This document shows positions 1 through 11,597 of a DNA stretch of 64,000 nt, in pieces (positions within the stretch are counted from its first letter, which is position 1; the number at the start of each line of letters is the position of its first letter). Position numbers and translations under genes: made by a program. The notes beneath the pieces are model-generated. The model was not told where the DNA came from. It made no database searches and was given only the letters and a program-made list of their open reading frames with translations. The DNA lies in NCBI GenBank assembly GCA_003550305.1, contig QKYT01000284.1, positions 42,999 through 106,998 on the forward strand, given 5' to 3'. Source of the DNA: Glomus cerebriforme (lineage: Eukaryota; Glomeromycota; Glomeromycetes; Glomerales; Glomeraceae).

Positions 1-1007
1 TGATAAATACTATAATTATTGGGATCGTTAATTTATAGTAATAATTATATTGTATTAGCTTTTATGTTCGAAAATCACTGGAGTGATTTGTCACCCGTGC
101 AATTTTTAAAATTAATAAATTATAATTTAACCTAATGACTTTATTTGTTATTATATGTAAATTTAATTTTTTGGTTAAATTTTATGACTAGTATTTTAAC
201 TCTGGCCGTAATGATAATTTTCGGCCGGAATTAACGATGACAATCATTAGTGAGCTTTTTTATATAAATTTCAACTTTAATTGAATTAATCTTATCTTTA
301 AATCAAAAATAGAACGTTAAACAAACAATGATTTGCAGTCATACATTACGATATGTGTAACTTACGATGTATAAATTTTCTCACAAAAAGAATATTACGT
401 CACACTGCTTTATTACCCACCCTCCTTAAAGATATTCATTAGAAAGACAGTTTCCGCTCTTTCAGATAAATTAAATAATTTTTTAGTATAGAGAAGTTTA
501 TAAACGGAATAATATAAAATTAAGTCGCAAAAATTCGAAGGTAAATTGTATTATTATCTTTTAAATTCTGAAAATTTGCAAGTTACGGTACTAATATATT
601 TATTGGACCATTTATTTCAAAAAAATCATTAGCGTTATTTAATCGAATGAAGTTTTTTGCTAGCACTTTTTTTTTTTTTTATCTTTAGAGTCTAGACTTT
701 ATATTTACTATATTTTCAGGTACAAAATAGTGAAAGAGTGAAAGAGCAAAATAAGACACTTTCAACAAGTTGAAAATTATTGATTGTATTATTTATTTAG
801 ACTTTTTAAAAATAGAGGTGTCTTCTTTTATTTAGAAAATTCATTTAATGGTCTTTGCCGCTTTTTTACTGAACCCGAGATTTTTTTTATTGAGAATTAA
901 TTTTACTTTGAAAAGTTCTCTGGATAGAATATTTTTACTTATTAAATCGCTCTTGAAATTAATATTACTACAATTCACATAATTTATCACCTCGTTTACG
1001 CCTTAAA
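1..1007. other. intergenic, upstream of PQ-loop gene
   Basis: No gene is visible. The stretch is AT-rich with a T-run near 667-680. It contains two copies of a GGCCG-centred motif (around 200-210 and 222-235), related to a dispersed repeat seen again near 40.3 kb and 56.8-56.9 kb. The 13-mer CATTACGATATGT at 344-356 recurs at 2549-2561. Confidence 0.6.
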
Positions 1008-2308
1008 ATGACACATTCATTAAGAAGTATAGATTTTGAAATTTGTATATCTGACAATCAACCAATTGATGTATTGTTGAGTATTCTAGTTGCATTTGGC
1101 TTGTTGATAAGTTTTTTTCCACAGGTTTGAATAAGTTTTATATTTTTACATAACATCTTATACACATATTTAATACACATAATTTCTTATTTTTATTAGG
1201 TACGTAAAATAATTAAATACAAAACGAGTGAAGGGATTAGCCCTTGGTTTCTTATGTTGGGAACCATGTCAGCAACTTGTATTCTTTTTAATATTGTAAT
1301 TTTACAATTTAAAGTCATAAAATGTTGCCAATTTGATGTAAGTTATTGTAATTTATTTATTATTATTCAAATTTTCATAATTACTTATATTTATCACACA
1401 TTTTAGCCTGTCATAACGTGTTTTGAAAACATGTTAGGCATCATTCAACTTGCAATTCTGTGGTTTATGTGCATGGTGATTTTAGTTCTTTTTATGTTAT
1501 ACTTTCCTTCACATCGAAAACTTGCACCATACATTCGACATCTTCATTATAATACACCGCCGACTGAATGGTCAATTGAGTGGCGCAATTCTATTATTGC
1601 CGCAATTGCTGTTACGATTCACATTATTCTTACTATAGTTATTACAATATTACTTTTATTATTTTATGGACATAAAGATGTTAATTGGACAAAAATATGG
1701 GCAGATTCCTTAGGCATAATGTCAATGTTATTAATGAGTATCCAATCCATACCGCAATTATATAGAACTTGGAAGCGTAAGGTAAGAATTGATTTCACAA
1801 TATTAATTAATATAAATAGTTATTGTTATTTTAATTTATTAATATTTTAACTTAATCCATTTAGTCCGTTGGCGCACTTAGTATCGAAATGATGATTATG
1901 CAAGTTCTTGGTTCATTTATTTTTGTTTATACTCTTTCAAAAAGAACTAGTACCAGTTGGACCACATGGATTGTATTTTTTGTTTCAGGATGTTTACAAG
2001 GAATACTTCTTATTATGTGTATTTGCTGGCATTATCGTTCTAAACGTCTTGGGCATGGACCATTTTACGTTGGTGAAACTGATCAACTACTTAGTCGTGA
2101 TGGTCGACCATTGCTTCCTGATGAACGTACGACGTTGATAAATAAAGCCCATAAGAGAAATCCTTCTCATAGACCTTCTACTTCAAGAGGTAGTAGCTTT
2201 AATAGCACTGTTGGTACACCTAATAAAGATATTACTGTAAATAATAACAATAACAATAACAATAATGATGATGATGATAATAATAATTATTTATCTGTGA
2301 AATTTTAA
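1008..2308 (+). CDS. PQ-loop repeat membrane protein
   Basis: Four exons: 1008-1124, 1200-1337, 1407-1781 and 1865-2308, with GT-AG introns of 69-83 nt. The product has about seven hydrophobic segments. It carries two PQ-loops: FFPQVRKIIKYKTSEGIS and, later, SIPQLYRTWKRKSVGALSIE. Both loops are split by introns, the first exactly after the PQ pair. This layout is that of the PQ-loop (SWEET/MtN3-related) family, whose fungal members include vacuolar/lysosomal cationic amino-acid exporters (Ypq-type) and uncharacterised transporters. The soluble C-terminal tail of about 80 residues ends in a poly-Asn/Asp run encoded by AAT/AAC and GAT repeats (about 2235-2290), which is probably variable. The substrate cannot be told from sequence. 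The start is the first ATG that opens into the first membrane segment. The identification as a PQ-loop protein is firm; vacuolar location is inferred. Confidence 0.88.
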
Positions 2309-2724
2309 TGGACTTTTCGATAGATGTAATTTTATTACTTTATTATAGAGATGTAAATTATTTTCTTCAATTTTCTTTTCATCATTCTTTTGTATAAGAT
2401 GACAATTAAAAATGTTTTTTTTAAGTAATTTTTAATTATGTTCATAAATTTAATAAATTGTTATTATAAAAGAATGAGATTTCTCTACGTGACAGACTGG
2501 CAGTAAAGAAGAATCTCGGACACGTGCCCGAGCCTTTTTTTTACCCAGCATTACGATATGTAAAATCATAGTAACACCGGCTAGCTTGTTAATGCTGGTC
2601 AAATTTTAGATACGATGATGCGATTGCAGATTCTGATCACGAATTTTTTTTTTTTTTTAATCTCAAAAGTTCCTAAATCGACTTATAATATTTTTTTATT
2701 TCTCCAAGTCAACCATTAGTAGAT
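2309..2724. other. intergenic, 3' end of PQ-loop gene and RACK1 promoter
   Basis: Contains a GC-richer island at 2500-2620 in otherwise AT-rich DNA, including an E-box CACGTG (2521-2526) and a pyrimidine run at 2641-2658 just upstream of the RACK1 start. No gene is seen. Confidence 0.6.
2515..2532. promoter_or_regulatory. near-palindromic E-box upstream of RACK1
   Basis: CTCGGACACGTGCCCGAG: a CACGTG core (2521-2526) flanked by CTCGG/CCGAG inverted arms, about 195 bp before the RACK1 ATG. CACGTG is the classic basic-helix-loop-helix (Cbf1/USF-type) site. The regulatory role is inferred from position and symmetry only. Confidence 0.4.
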
Positions 2725-4335
2725 ATGACTGATACACTTTCTCTCCGTGGAACTCTCGATGGTAATTGTTAGAACCAGTATATTTCTGTAAAAAATATTT
2801 CATTTCTCAAAATATTAAAAGAAAATCTCTTTATAGGTCACTCAAATTGGGTAACGGCTATTGGTAAGTTGTTCGAGGGATATCAACATTGAATTTTGTT
2901 ATTTCATCGAAATTTTATACGACAAAATTAATAATGTTTTATAAATTGATGTTTTTGACAATATAGCTACCACTTCAGAAAATCCTGATATGATTTTATC
3001 TGCTTCCCGTGGTGTGTAATTTTCTCAAAGTTATATTACCGATTAATTAAATGAGTATTTAGCATAATTTATGGGAGGAACATTGATATAAACTGAAAAA
3101 TCAATTTATGAAATTACTGCAAATCAAATCTATATTTATGATTCTCGTTCGAGTTACGAATTATAATAATTGATGTTGTTATGATTCATTATTGACAGAT
3201 AAAACCATAATCGTTTGGCACTTAACTCGGGACGAAACCAATTATGGCACACCTAAAAAATCTCTCACAGGTCACAATCACTTTGTGCAAGATGTGGTCA
3301 TTTCTTCTGATGGACAATTTGCTTTATCTGCATCATGGGATAAAACTCTCCGCCTTTGGGATTTAAACACCGGGACAACAACTCGTCGTTTTGTGGGTCA
3401 TGATAAAGATGTTCTTTCTGTATCTTTTTCACCCGATAATCGTCAAATCGTATCGGGTTCAAGAGATAAGACCATTAAATTGTGGAATACACTTGGGGAA
3501 TGTAAATTTAATATTCAAGACGAGGGCCATTCTGAATGGGTCTCATGTGTGAGATTTTCACCAAATCCATCGAATCCAGTTATTGTGTCATGTGGTTGGG
3601 ATAAGCTTGTTAAGGTGATTCCTAAATATTTTAAATTGATTTATACTTGGCAAAGATGTCATTTGTTTTAAAAAAAAAAATATTTGCTACTTCGGAGAAG
3701 TAAATCTTCAATGAGACGAAAATCTAATCTGAGCCTAATTTATTTTAACGTCATATGCTAAAATAGTGTATATAACGTATTTATTAATGATTTTTCTAAT
3801 TTTTATATGGATATATTATAGGTTTGGGAACTTACTAAATGTAAGCTTCGAACAAACCATATTGGTCACACTGGATATATTAATACTGTAACTATTTCAC
3901 CCGACGGTTCACTTTGTGCTTCAGGTGGAAAGGATGGTATTACAATGTTATGGGATCTTAACGAGGGCAAGCATCTGTATTCGTTGGAAGCTGGTGATAT
4001 TATCAATGCATTAGTTTTTAGTCCAAATCGTTATTGGTTGTGTGCTGCTACTGCATCATTCATTAAGATTTGGGATCTTGAAACCAAGACTGTCGTTGAT
4101 GATCTCAAACCAGATTTTACGGAAACAGGTAAATTATCGAAAGATCCCGAATGTATTTCACTTGCTTGGTCTCCGGATGGCACTACTTTGTTCGCTGGTT
4201 ATACAGGTAAATTATTAATCAATTCTTTTCCAATCAAATATTGATAATTTACATTTATTTATTGTTTTCCGTATTCCGTTTTTTATTATAATTATAGACA
4301 ATAAAATTCGCGTATGGCAAGTTACTAGGATGTAA
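2725..4335 (+). CDS. RACK1 / guanine nucleotide-binding protein subunit beta-like
   Basis: A seven-bladed WD40 protein of about 315 residues, the normal length for RACK1 (Asc1/Cpc2 in yeasts). It sits on the head of the 40S ribosomal subunit and links translation to PKC and other signalling. The chain starts [13 protein letters not shown], with very small first exons (2725-2761, then exons of about 25 and 46 nt), then 3198-3614, 3822-4208 and a last 35-nt exon ending VWQVTRM at 4335. Blade-ending motifs are clear: [52 protein letters not shown] and DNKIRVWQV. The intron at 3615-3821 is longer than the others and carries a probable U24-type snoRNA, the same host relationship known for yeast ASC1. 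A near-palindromic E-box lies about 195 bp upstream of the start. Confidence 0.96.
3647..3738 (+). ncRNA. probable U24/snR24-type box C/D snoRNA in RACK1 intron
   Basis: Lies inside the 207-nt intron 3615-3821 of RACK1. Visible parts are a closing stem GGC (3649-3651) with GCC (3733-3735), a box C-like AAGATGT (3653-3659), a guide ATTTGCTAC (3682-3690), a D'-like CGGA (3693-3696) and a perfect box D CTGA (3729-3732). The guide is complementary to the conserved LSU rRNA string GTAGCAAAT. Counting five nucleotides from the D'-like box places the methylation on the A of GTA, the position guided by U24/snR24 in yeast as I recall it. Yeast snR24 is also hosted in the ASC1 intron. The second U24 guide, normally next to box D, is not recognisable here. 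Boxes C and D' are degenerate, so confidence is moderate. Confidence 0.62.
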
Positions 4336-4716
4336 TGTTATAGGAAAAAATATATAAATATATATTTATTTGAAAAATAGGTTTATTGTAGTTTCTTTTA
4401 TCAAAATTAAAGTTAATTAAAATATTGCGCTTTTGATACCTTATTTCTAAAAAAAGATCTTTGAGTTTAATTAGCACTTAACTTGCTTTTGTTGTAATTG
4501 TTATCGAATTGGAAAGATTGTCAAGATGCATATGTTATTGTAGTTTTACCCAGACGGAAAAACGTATCAGCATGTGACATTGTGACATGTATAAAAAAAA
4601 AAAAATATATATATATATGTATAAATTGCTGCTTTCTTAAACTATTGAGTTACTAATTTTTTGAGGCTCATTTGATTACAATTTTTGTTCTTTATACCGA
4701 AATTTTGTTTTACGTC
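4336..4716. other. intergenic between RACK1 and next gene
   Basis: AT-rich spacer with an A-run and a (TA)n run at 4590-4619. No gene is visible; it probably holds the RACK1 3' end and the promoter of the next gene. Confidence 0.6.
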
Positions 4717-7700
4717 ATGTCCGCAAAAGAAATTTATTACAATATTCGAACAATCTGGGAATGGAGTGAAGAATTCAATGCAATAATAGAGGACAAGTGT
4801 CGGTAAGATGTTCGTGCTATTAAATATTTTAATTCCTATTACATATTTGGCTTTTTTTATTTATTGCTTTTTTTTTGATAGAGAAATCGGGGATAGATAT
4901 GGTACCGAGGTCGAATATATAAAAGATAAGCAGGTTTGGATTTTTTATTGATTTATATATAAATGAGCATTCATATAATAGTAACAAAAATATTTTTCTT
5001 TTTTAAACTGACAGTCATTTGATATAAAAGGCACTGATTATAATACGTTGGATCAATCGTAAGTTTTGTGATGCATCTGGTGTATCTCTAAATTTTCATG
5101 GATAATTGATATGAATTAATCATTCCCTATATGGTTGGTTATAGACGTGATGATTTGATCAGACTGCTCAATTCTAAGGTATATTAAATTCAGATTGATT
5201 GATTTATATGAAATTTGGTATATGATCGATCTTCTGAATATCTGCATATATATTCATAGGCTACGGCTGCTAAACAAAGCCTCGTCATACCTCGTCGTCC
5301 CAAAAAAAATAAGTCCAAAGCCGAAAAAGTTAATGTGGCTCCTGGTTTACCTCCTCCTTCACCTTTTGTGGAAGAAGATATTCCATTGATGACAACGAGA
5401 CAAACAGTTGATGATACCGAGAACTTAGAAGATATATTCGAATTTGATCCTCGAGTACGAATGGACGATATTCCTAATATATTTGGGTGGAATCGACGGG
5501 AACCATTTTTAACCTTTGATTATTGGAATGATGTTTGTAAAGATTGTAAAGTTTCTGGCGATATCCATGAGGACAAAAGGGTGAGCGAAATATCATTTAC
5601 GTTTGTTACGCTCTTATAATAATTTTCAATTTATATAACTAACTTTTTCTTTATAGAGAATTGAATTCACCAAAGGTAAAGAGAAGAATGTTAAGGAGGC
5701 AAAGAAGAAAATAAAACAATTACAAGATAATTTTGTATGGAATTTTTAAAATGAATTATAGCGATTGGTTTGAAAGTTTGACTATCATTAACATCTATTT
5801 AATTTTTGAAACTTTTACAGCTTCGACAAAAACTCAATCACAAACGCATCCCATTGGTGCATTACCCCAATCAGTATACGGTATTCAAATTGTATTTCTG
5901 CCACCTTTTCAAACATCCATACTTTAGTAAAACGATGAACATGGACTTTCAAGACATTTACGTACTTGTAGCAGCTACATTAGATCCGTTAACTCAAAAG
6001 TATTTACTACCTCGGGATATACCTGATACAAATTCATATTATAATGATCAATATGACCGTATAGAACACAATCGGCAAGAAAATAATAGAGAAGAAGAAA
6101 GAGCATCAAAAGGAAAAGCTAAAGCAGGTTCTTCGACTAATAATTATTACGACTCATCATCGCATAACTGGAAAAAAATACCAAGACCTAGTGAAGAAAG
6201 AGAACAGTGGTCTTATAATGTACCTGATACAAATTCATCGGATGTTTTCCCAGCTCTTTCTTCCCAGAGTGGAACTAGAAATCAGAATCGGAGGCCTAAT
6301 AATTTTGAAAGACCTTTACCACCAGAACGTCGTTTAGAAAATCAACGCGCTCGTAGCTCATTTAATGAAGATTCTTTAATTGATCTCGATGGCGAACCCC
6401 CAGTGGTTAAACGCTCAATCAGGCAACAAAATCCAAATAGAAGTAATTATTCGAATGCTGGAAGTAAAACTATTGGTAAAATGTATATTATAGAACGTTT
6501 ACACAATTTGTTAAATTTTTTCATTATTATTTACTTGCATATTAATGTAAGCATTATTATTCAATATAGGGTTCGAGATTATAATTTTTCTAAGATGGAG
6601 GATGTGCTGAAAGAAGGGTATTTAATATTGATCCTTAATATGATATATTGTCGTTGATACTCATCCATTATGTTTCGCTTATTTAGATTAGAATATGTAC
6701 GTGTACATAAAGGCGAAATACGATTTTATGGAAGGTAAATAAAATTTAAATTTAAAGAAAGTTATTATTGAAAATAATATTAATTCAATTAATCATCTAT
6801 TTAATTAGTTTGGGCAAAACATTCTTCTCTAATGTTGGAGATGATATTAAAGGAAAGTTATGGGAATTTACTGATTTGAAAGATGTCCTTGTTTCAGGAT
6901 ATGGCGTCAAACCAAAATTCAGGGAAATGTAAGTTTATCTACATTTTTCTTTTGAAAAATAATTCTGTTATTTATTGAATAAACATCTAAAAATATTCGC
7001 AGTGCAACATACGATAATAAACTTATTGGGGGTTTCATTGAAGTTCTTGGTTCAAACCCTGTCAATAAGTCCAAGTCTGCGTATTACGAAATACTTGCGG
7101 AAGCAAGAAATGCGCCACAAGACAATGTCAGCAATGTTTATATGTATCTTAATATGGGATTCGTTTCCCTAGAGAAAGTTATGTTAAATTGGGATCCTCT
7201 TGTAAACATTGATTGGACAATATTGGATCGGTAAGATTTAAATTAATAAAAAGTTTAATAAATTTGTTTAATTTTTTAAATATTAAAAAAATATATACAC
7301 TTTCTTTTTATTCCAGAAAAACCGATTTTTCAATGATTTTGGCTACAAGACGTGCTATTCGTCATGATGTGAGACCCTTTAGTACATTTGTCAAGAAGGT
7401 ATCGGTTAGCCCGGAAAGCCGTGCGATCTCATACGAAAATGTTATGTTCCCGAAGACGGGTGATATGGCTCTTGAAGTAAAATCTATTAATTTCAAACAA
7501 GTTTCAAAATTCCAATTACACTATCCATTTGTTGCTGAGGTGGCTCGTGTAGAAAAATTAAAAATTGTCGAACAACCAAATTCTAATAAACACACAGGTA
7601 AAACTGGATTTGGAAATATACACTATACAATCGAGGTGAGAATTTTATAATAATTATTTTGAGTTTGTTACGAAATATTAAATTATTCATTTATTATTGT

Positions 7701-7925
7701 TTTAAATTTTAAAAATAGATATACAACGAAGCTCACAGAGAAGCATTCAAGAAAAATAGTTCTCTTGGAAGTGGCGAAATCGCCAGTTGGACGGTTGATA
7801 GTATTTTAGGAGAAAACCCACAACGCAGTATTTTGGTCGAATTTGTGAAAACGATGTTATTGCTAGTCGAAAGATGCCATAAAGTAGCAGAGTTAAAAAG
7901 TCAACAAGCTGAAGAAAACCAATAA
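4717..7925 (+). CDS. uncharacterised fungal protein, possible DUF7905-type C-terminal domain
   Basis: About 13 exons encode about 750 residues. The N-terminus (MSAKEIYYNIRTIWEWSEEF...) is spread over small exons up to about 5180. Next comes a basic, Pro-rich linker (IPRRPKKNKSKAEK, then PGLPPPSP) and an acidic segment. A conserved-looking block follows (PNIFGWNRREPFLTFDYW; LRQKLNHKRIPLVHY). After that is a long low-complexity, Asn/Arg/Ser-rich stretch (about 6030-6470). The C-terminal half is a folded-looking domain of about 320 residues containing GKTFFSNVGDDIKGKLWEF, RRAIRHDVRPFSTFVKKV and WTVDSILGENPQRSILVEF. I do not recognise an enzyme motif. The C-terminal half resembles fungal proteins annotated with DUF7905; that memory is weak. 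The 5590-5656 and 5737-5819 introns keep frame. The function is unknown. Confidence 0.7.
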
Positions 7926-8517
7926 TAACAAAATTATAAACAGGAAAATATTTGGTTTGGTTGGTTGGAGGATTAAATTGCATTTTATATTCCTTTTTTT
8001 TCCTTACTAGTTGAAAAAAAAAATCTGTAATTATATTATGTAACTACTTTTTTGCTAAACAGAGAACATTATTATCAAATAAATTATATTTCACAAAACT
8101 TATATTTCATTGATTGATGAATATCCAATATTAACAAAGTTTTCAAGAGGGATTCCTTAAATCACAAACATAGCCATTGGTCTGCAGCTCCAAGCATTAA
8201 AAAAAAATTATATTAAATACAGTACAGACCTTTATTTATGGATAAATAATTCAAAGTTGAACTTTATAGCAAAATTACTAAAAAACAACAATTTTTTATG
8301 CTGCTTTAGATATATTTTCACTGCTAAAATCTAAATATTTTATGTTGTTAACAGTATTTTATAATTGTTATCATTTTTGTAGCCAATTTATTTTAATCTT
8401 ATTTTCTTTTTTTTTAATCAAGTAAATATTCCAAAATCAATTTCACCCAAATAATCAAATCCCTTACTTTATTTAGTCAAAAATAAAACTTAAAATTTAA
8501 TCTTTAATAATAATTAT
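7926..8517. other. convergent intergenic spacer
   Basis: AT-rich 3' spacer between the plus-strand uncharacterised gene and the minus-strand MESH1 gene. It holds only homopolymers and possible polyadenylation signals (AATAAA-like strings). No gene is seen. Confidence 0.6.
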
Positions 8518-9593
8518 TTATGGATGGCATTTATATTGTTCACCTTGAAATTCAAAAACACCCTTTGAATATATTTCATTTAATTGTTCTTCCAACATTT
8601 GATTAGTTCCTCTTGCTCCTATAAAGTAAATAATAAAATTTTTAATAAATAAATCATAAATCATAAATCATTTATTTCTGACATTGTTTCAAAAATTACC
8701 ATCAGTTACTTTCTTAGCCCATATAACGTATTCTTTTTTTTTAATTAATATATCGTATATTATTAAATATACGATGTTAATAAATTAATAAAGTTTAATC
8801 ATTCATTTTATTAATCAATTTTACCTTGAACGCGTTCTTTTGACCATCCTATAGGTGCTTCCCTTTTTATATCTCTTAGATTATATAATTTATCCGCCAA
8901 CTTCACTTCTTTTGCCTAAAACAATAAAAACAATAAATCTAATGTGTCTCATCATTTTCTAACCAATGAACAGAAATGAAAATTCAGAATTGCCTGCTTA
9001 GATAAATGTGGAGTATGTTCGATTTGCAACCTTTTAATTTCAGCCTTTTCTAATGTTTTATCATCAGTACATTCTGCTACAATATTTCTAACTTTTTGTC
9101 CAAATTGTTGTTCAATCTGATAACATAATAAATTAATAATTGTTTTAACAATTTTATACTTATAATATTATTAACATTACCTCCTCAAAAGTTGTTTCCG
9201 TATCTTCTACTGTATCATGCTCGAAACAGATTTAATAAAGAAATTTTAATAAAAAAATATATATATAAATTTTAAAAATTTAAAAACCAATTTACCAATA
9301 TTGCAGCTTGAATAGTGGCAAGATCATAAACTCCGGCATCCGTAAGATTTTTTGCTACACCAATCGGATGATTAATGTAAGCTAAATTGTTTCCACATAA
9401 AAGAAAATTAAATTAACATTACATTCCTAATTCATACGAGAAAACTACCATTAAGTTGTAATATTGACTTACGTGTTCTTGCAATATCCTTACGTTTTTG
9501 ATATGAGTGTTTTTTGGCAGCGAAGTCTATTGTATCAATTAATTTCGCGATATCAAAGGAAGCATTGGAAATTTGTGTTCCTTGGGAAGACAT
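8518..9593 (-). CDS. MESH1-type HD-domain (p)ppGpp / NADPH pyrophosphohydrolase
   Basis: A small HD-domain hydrolase of about 200 residues in six or so exons, closely following the MESH1/HDDC3 pattern. Family members remove the 3' pyrophosphate of ppGpp and, in animals, dephosphorylate NADPH. All key segments are present in order: [28 protein letters not shown] (HD plus the catalytic ED), [25 protein letters not shown] (metal-binding Asp) and a C-terminal [15 protein letters not shown]. The intron after SKQ (8916-8993) appears to start with GC rather than GT: joining there reproduces the family spacing exactly, while the nearest GT donor would insert ten residues. Head-to-head with eIF2B alpha, 172 bp apart. 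The start is the first ATG of the conserved frame. Cytosolic location is inferred. Confidence 0.92.
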
Positions 9594-9765
9594 TTTTTTT
9601 TATTAAAAATTTAAAAAATTATTTCTTAAGGTTATTTATTATCGGAGATGTTCGTATGACTTTTATTTAGCCAATTAATCAACCGGAAATTTCCGAATTT
9701 ATATATAAGTTCCGAGATTTTTCCCCTTGGTGATTTTGAGTAATTTAGTGTTTTGTTATGAAAAA
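9594..9765. promoter_or_regulatory. bidirectional promoter, MESH1 / eIF2B alpha
   Basis: A 172-bp spacer between divergent starts. It contains a CCAAT box (9671-9675), a perfect 12-bp palindrome CGGAAATTTCCG (9684-9695) and a TATA-like run TTTATATATAA (9698-9708). The signals are close together and central, fitting shared control of both genes; that role is inferred. Confidence 0.5.
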
Positions 9766-11502
9766 ATGAGCGAAGGTAATATCTTTAAAATTTAACTTTA
9801 TTTAATCTATAGAAATGAGTAATATTTGATGTTTCAATAAATTTTGATTACAAAGAGGTAGCAACAATTAATAATGCTGAACAATTCGATATTGTCACGT
9901 GTTATCAAAAGTTCTTAGAAAATAATCCGGTACGTCTTCTTTAAAGCCATCTATATTCGGTTATTAACACGAACGAAACTAATCTCGAAAATTTCATGGA
10001 CGTGATACCTAAATTGGGGTTGTGATAAGGACATATCTATGCCCATTGCAGCAATAGAATCGTTAGTTGAATTAATAAAACATAGTAAAGGTAAGTTGAC
10101 AGCTTATCATGTAGAATATTTTTCATATTTTTTCTCAATTAACTCAATTAAAAATATATTGTTCCGCTTAAATGTTACACGATTTAGCAACTACGTTATC
10201 TGAATTTATGGAATCCCTTAAAGATGCTAGTCAAACACTTAAATCTTCTGTGAGAAATTCTATTTCATTATCAGCAGGCGCTGACCTATTTTTGAGGTTT
10301 GTTACAAGAACATCACACGATGTAACAGTACGTTAAATCATAACATTAAGAACGTTTATCTATATTTTTTTAAAAGATTATATTTTTACTGATTTTACTG
10401 TTTTACATAAAATTAGAATTTTGAAGCATGTAAAGAACATCTAAGAAACAGCGGCAAGGTTTTGGTTGAAAAAGCTGTTGCAGTTAGACATAAAATTGCT
10501 GAGTTAGGTGTACAATTTATTAAAGATGATGCAGTTAAGTTTCCTTTTTAGAAATGTCTAATTCATTTATGAATATTCTTAATTTTAATCGATTTTAAAA
10601 TATTTTTTGTGGACGTGTAGACAATATTGATCCATTCTTATTCTCGTGTGGTAATGCTACTTCTTCAACAAGCAGCTGCCCATAAGAAACGATTTAAAGT
10701 CTACGTGACAGAATCGAGGCCAACATCTTTAGGGTAAGAAGCAAATAAAAAAAATATATATATAAATATTATAATTAATTGATCATTCAACAGAATTAGA
10801 TCAACCAAAATATTACGTAAAGCTGGTATTCCTGCTACAATTATACTTGATACAGCTGTTGGTTATGTTATTGATAAAGTCGATGCTGTATTTGTTGGAG
10901 CTGAAGGCGTTGTTGAGAATGGCGGACTGATCAATGCGGTATTATAGATTTCAAAATTAATTTCTTATGATTTCTGTACTATTAACAATCAATTTTCAAA
11001 CAATTTAGATTGGAACTTATCAACTTGCTGTCGTTGCGAAAGCTGCTAATAAACCATTCTATGCTGTAATCGAAAGGTAACTCTAACTTTATAACAATGC
11101 TGTTAAATTTTATAAATTTTATAAATTTTGTTAGATAGTTAAATCATTATTTCCTTTATAGTTATAAGTTCGTTCGTTTATTTCCATTAAATCAGTATGA
11201 CCTTCCAACGCACACTCCTGACTTATTAACATTTCCTGATTTGGAGTCTCGTCAAATTGATGAAAACAGCGAACAAAAAATTAGAGAAGAGGATAATGAT
11301 GATGATGTTGAAAATTTTGTGGTAAATCATACTAAAATTTTTTATTTATAACGATAATATTAATTAAATAATATATTGTTTTTAGGCTAGCAATCCAACG
11401 GTGGATTATACTCCTCCCGACTATATTACTTTATTATGTACTGATCTAGGAGTATTGACTCCATCTGGTGTTAGTGATGAATTGATTAAATTATATTTAT
11501 AA
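9766..11502 (+). CDS. translation initiation factor eIF2B subunit alpha
   Basis: Regulatory subunit of the eIF2B guanine-nucleotide exchange factor (Gcn3 in yeast), which senses phosphorylated eIF2 and controls global translation. About nine exons. The chain begins [23 protein letters not shown] split by introns, then [20 protein letters not shown]. It continues through the Rossmann-like half with [39 protein letters not shown] and ends [20 protein letters not shown]...ELIKLYL at 11502. The regions [12 protein letters not shown] and [15 protein letters not shown] are typical of the eIF2B alpha/beta/delta family. The order and short length fit alpha rather than beta or delta. A modest acidic insertion ([12 protein letters not shown]) lies before the C-terminal strand. 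It ends 95 bp from the convergent mL59 gene. Confidence 0.94.
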
Positions 11503-11597
11503 ATAATTACGATAATTATATCTATTTTATTAATAGAAATTTAAATAGTGCAAGATACCTTGAAAAAATTTTTTTAATAAAAAATATTCTCTATAAA

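Noticed and set aside
7747..7983. Minus-strand ORF of 78 residues
   Set aside because: Antisense to the last exon of the uncharacterised plus-strand gene.
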